Assembly: GCA_034716535.1 (NCBI GenBank)
Contig: JAYEJW010000550.1
Span: 1 to 6,761 of the forward strand
Length of the DNA: 6,761 bases
Direction of reading: 5' to 3'
Source: JAYEJW01 sp034716535
GTDB lineage: Bacteria > Pseudomonadota > Gammaproteobacteria > Chromatiales > Chromatiaceae
The notes below the pieces were generated by a model. It did no database searches. It saw nothing but the letters and a program-made list of their open reading frames with translations, and was not told the origin of the DNA. Each line of letters begins with the position of its first letter. Position 1 is the stretch's first letter. A program made the translations under genes and the position numbers. Shown piece after piece: positions 6,454 through 6,761 of this stretch.

Positions 6454-6541
6454 GTAGGTCGGGTTAACGCAGCGAAGCGGAGTGTAACCCGACATTCTTG
6501 TGAGGCTTCTCGTCGGGTTACGCTTCGCTAACCCGATCTAC
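6454..6541. repeat. REP doublet (two inverted REP-like units, copies 2 and 3)
   Basis: Unit one has GTCGGGTTA (6458-6466) and TAACCCGAC (6485-6493). Unit two has TCGGGTTA (6513-6520), loop CGCTTCGC and TAACCCGA (6529-6536), and differs from copy 1 (63-92) by a single base at 6537. The two units are inverted relative to each other: AGCGAAGCG at 6471-6479 pairs with CGCTTCGCT at 6521-6529, and GTAGGTCGGGTT at 6454-6465 pairs with 6530-6541 with one mismatch. The whole can fold as one 88-nt hairpin, the layout of a BIME/REPIN-type pair. Confidence 0.8.
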
Positions 6542-6543
6542 AA

Positions 6544-6553
6544 AATTACAAAA
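6544..6553. repeat. Direct repeat AATTACAAAA, left copy (right copy at 6748-6757)
   Basis: The same ten bases occur at 6544-6553 and 6748-6757 in the same orientation, on either side of the MITE-like element. The right copy abuts the terminal inverted repeat exactly, but the left copy is separated from it by 12 nt. It may be a target-site duplication with a slightly different true left end, or a coincidence in A/T-rich sequence. Confidence 0.4.
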
Positions 6554-6565
6554 CTAACCTTACCT

Positions 6566-6747
6566 CTACTTTGTCAGATTTCGGCGTCTGTCGGTTGGGT
6601 TGCCGTCATCCCGGCTGGGACGCCGGGATCCAGTCGCCATGGAAGGCGAGCCGGCAACGTTGTGACACACTTGCAGTGCCATCCATGGCAACTGGATTCC
6701 CGCTTCCATGCGGGAATGACGGCTGGAATTTCAATGTGACAAAGTAG
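6566..6747. mobile_element. MITE-like element with nested inverted repeats
   Basis: The outer termini are CTACTTTGTCAGATT (6566-6580) and, inverted, CTACTTTGTCACATT (6733-6747), matching at 14 of 15 positions. Inside lies a second inverted repeat with 40-bp arms (6603-6642 and 6683-6722) matching at about 32 of 40 positions around a 40-nt centre. Each arm contains its own small palindrome of the CCGTCAT-CCCG type. There is no open frame for a transposase, so it would be non-autonomous. The inner CCGTCATTCCCGC...GGAATCCAGT type is a widespread intergenic repeat in proteobacteria. Confidence 0.6.
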
Positions 6748-6761
6748 AATTACAAAAGGAA

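Larger units (their letters stand above)
6400..6761. other. Gene-free, repeat-dense region upstream of the polymerase-SPOR gene
   Basis: These 362 bases contain no supported gene. They hold the ribosome site of the gene to the left, then a REP doublet (6454-6541), an A/T-rich stretch and a 182-bp nested inverted-repeat element (6566-6747). A short plus-strand open frame across 6500-6739 is made of these repeats. The promoter of the minus-strand operon must lie here or beyond the window end, but no convincing -35/-10 pair stands out. Confidence 0.7.

Noticed and set aside
6454..6722. CRISPR-like array
   Set aside because: The repeats are inverted and palindromic, of differing types, with no regular spacer spacing and no cas genes.
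6500..6739. 79-residue plus-strand open frame
   Set aside because: It is built from the REP unit and the inverted-repeat element; translations of such repeats are often mis-annotated as small proteins.

Overview
The window looks like GC-rich proteobacterial chromosomal DNA, most likely from a gammaproteobacterium. I infer this from the Gram-negative envelope proteins (an O-antigen ligase/polymerase-type protein and a SPOR domain) and from REP-like intergenic palindromes of the GTCGGGTTA...TAACCCGAC type. No rRNA, tRNA, CRISPR array or transposase gene is visible, and the genus cannot be fixed from this sequence.

Layout. Positions 1-217 hold no gene. They carry a perfect REP-like hairpin inside a larger possible MITE, and a candidate terminator for the next gene. 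A TauE/SafE-family permease lies on the minus strand (218-994). It is divergent from a tightly coupled plus-strand pair (1136-1717 and 1728-2267) that encodes two related single-pass membrane proteins with long, methionine-rich coiled coils. A 165-nt convergent gap follows. Then comes a minus-strand pair read from right to left: a 995-residue polytopic protein (6399 to 3412, TTG start) and, 28 nt downstream, a secreted calcineurin-like metallophosphoesterase (3383 to 2433, GTG start). The last 362 bases hold no gene but are dense in repeats: a REP doublet and a 182-bp MITE-like element made of nested inverted repeats.

The two most notable items are proteins. The 995-residue protein joins an O-antigen ligase/polymerase-like membrane domain to a long disordered cytoplasmic linker, an extra transmembrane helix, a periplasmic coiled coil and a C-terminal SPOR-like domain. 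This suggests a surface-polysaccharide enzyme tethered to septal peptidoglycan. The tandem pair (193 and 179 residues) aligns without gaps at a constant offset of 12 residues from the membrane helix to an Arg-Pro near the C-terminus. Both have hydrophobic residues spaced 3-4-3-4 for about 105 residues, and both break that spacing at the same place. I recognise no named family or function for them.

How the genes work together is mostly inference. The polymerase-SPOR protein and the phosphoesterase are probably co-transcribed and both act at or outside the inner membrane. The coiled-coil pair is probably translationally coupled and may hetero-oligomerise. No functional link between the two operons or to the permease can be shown from sequence alone.
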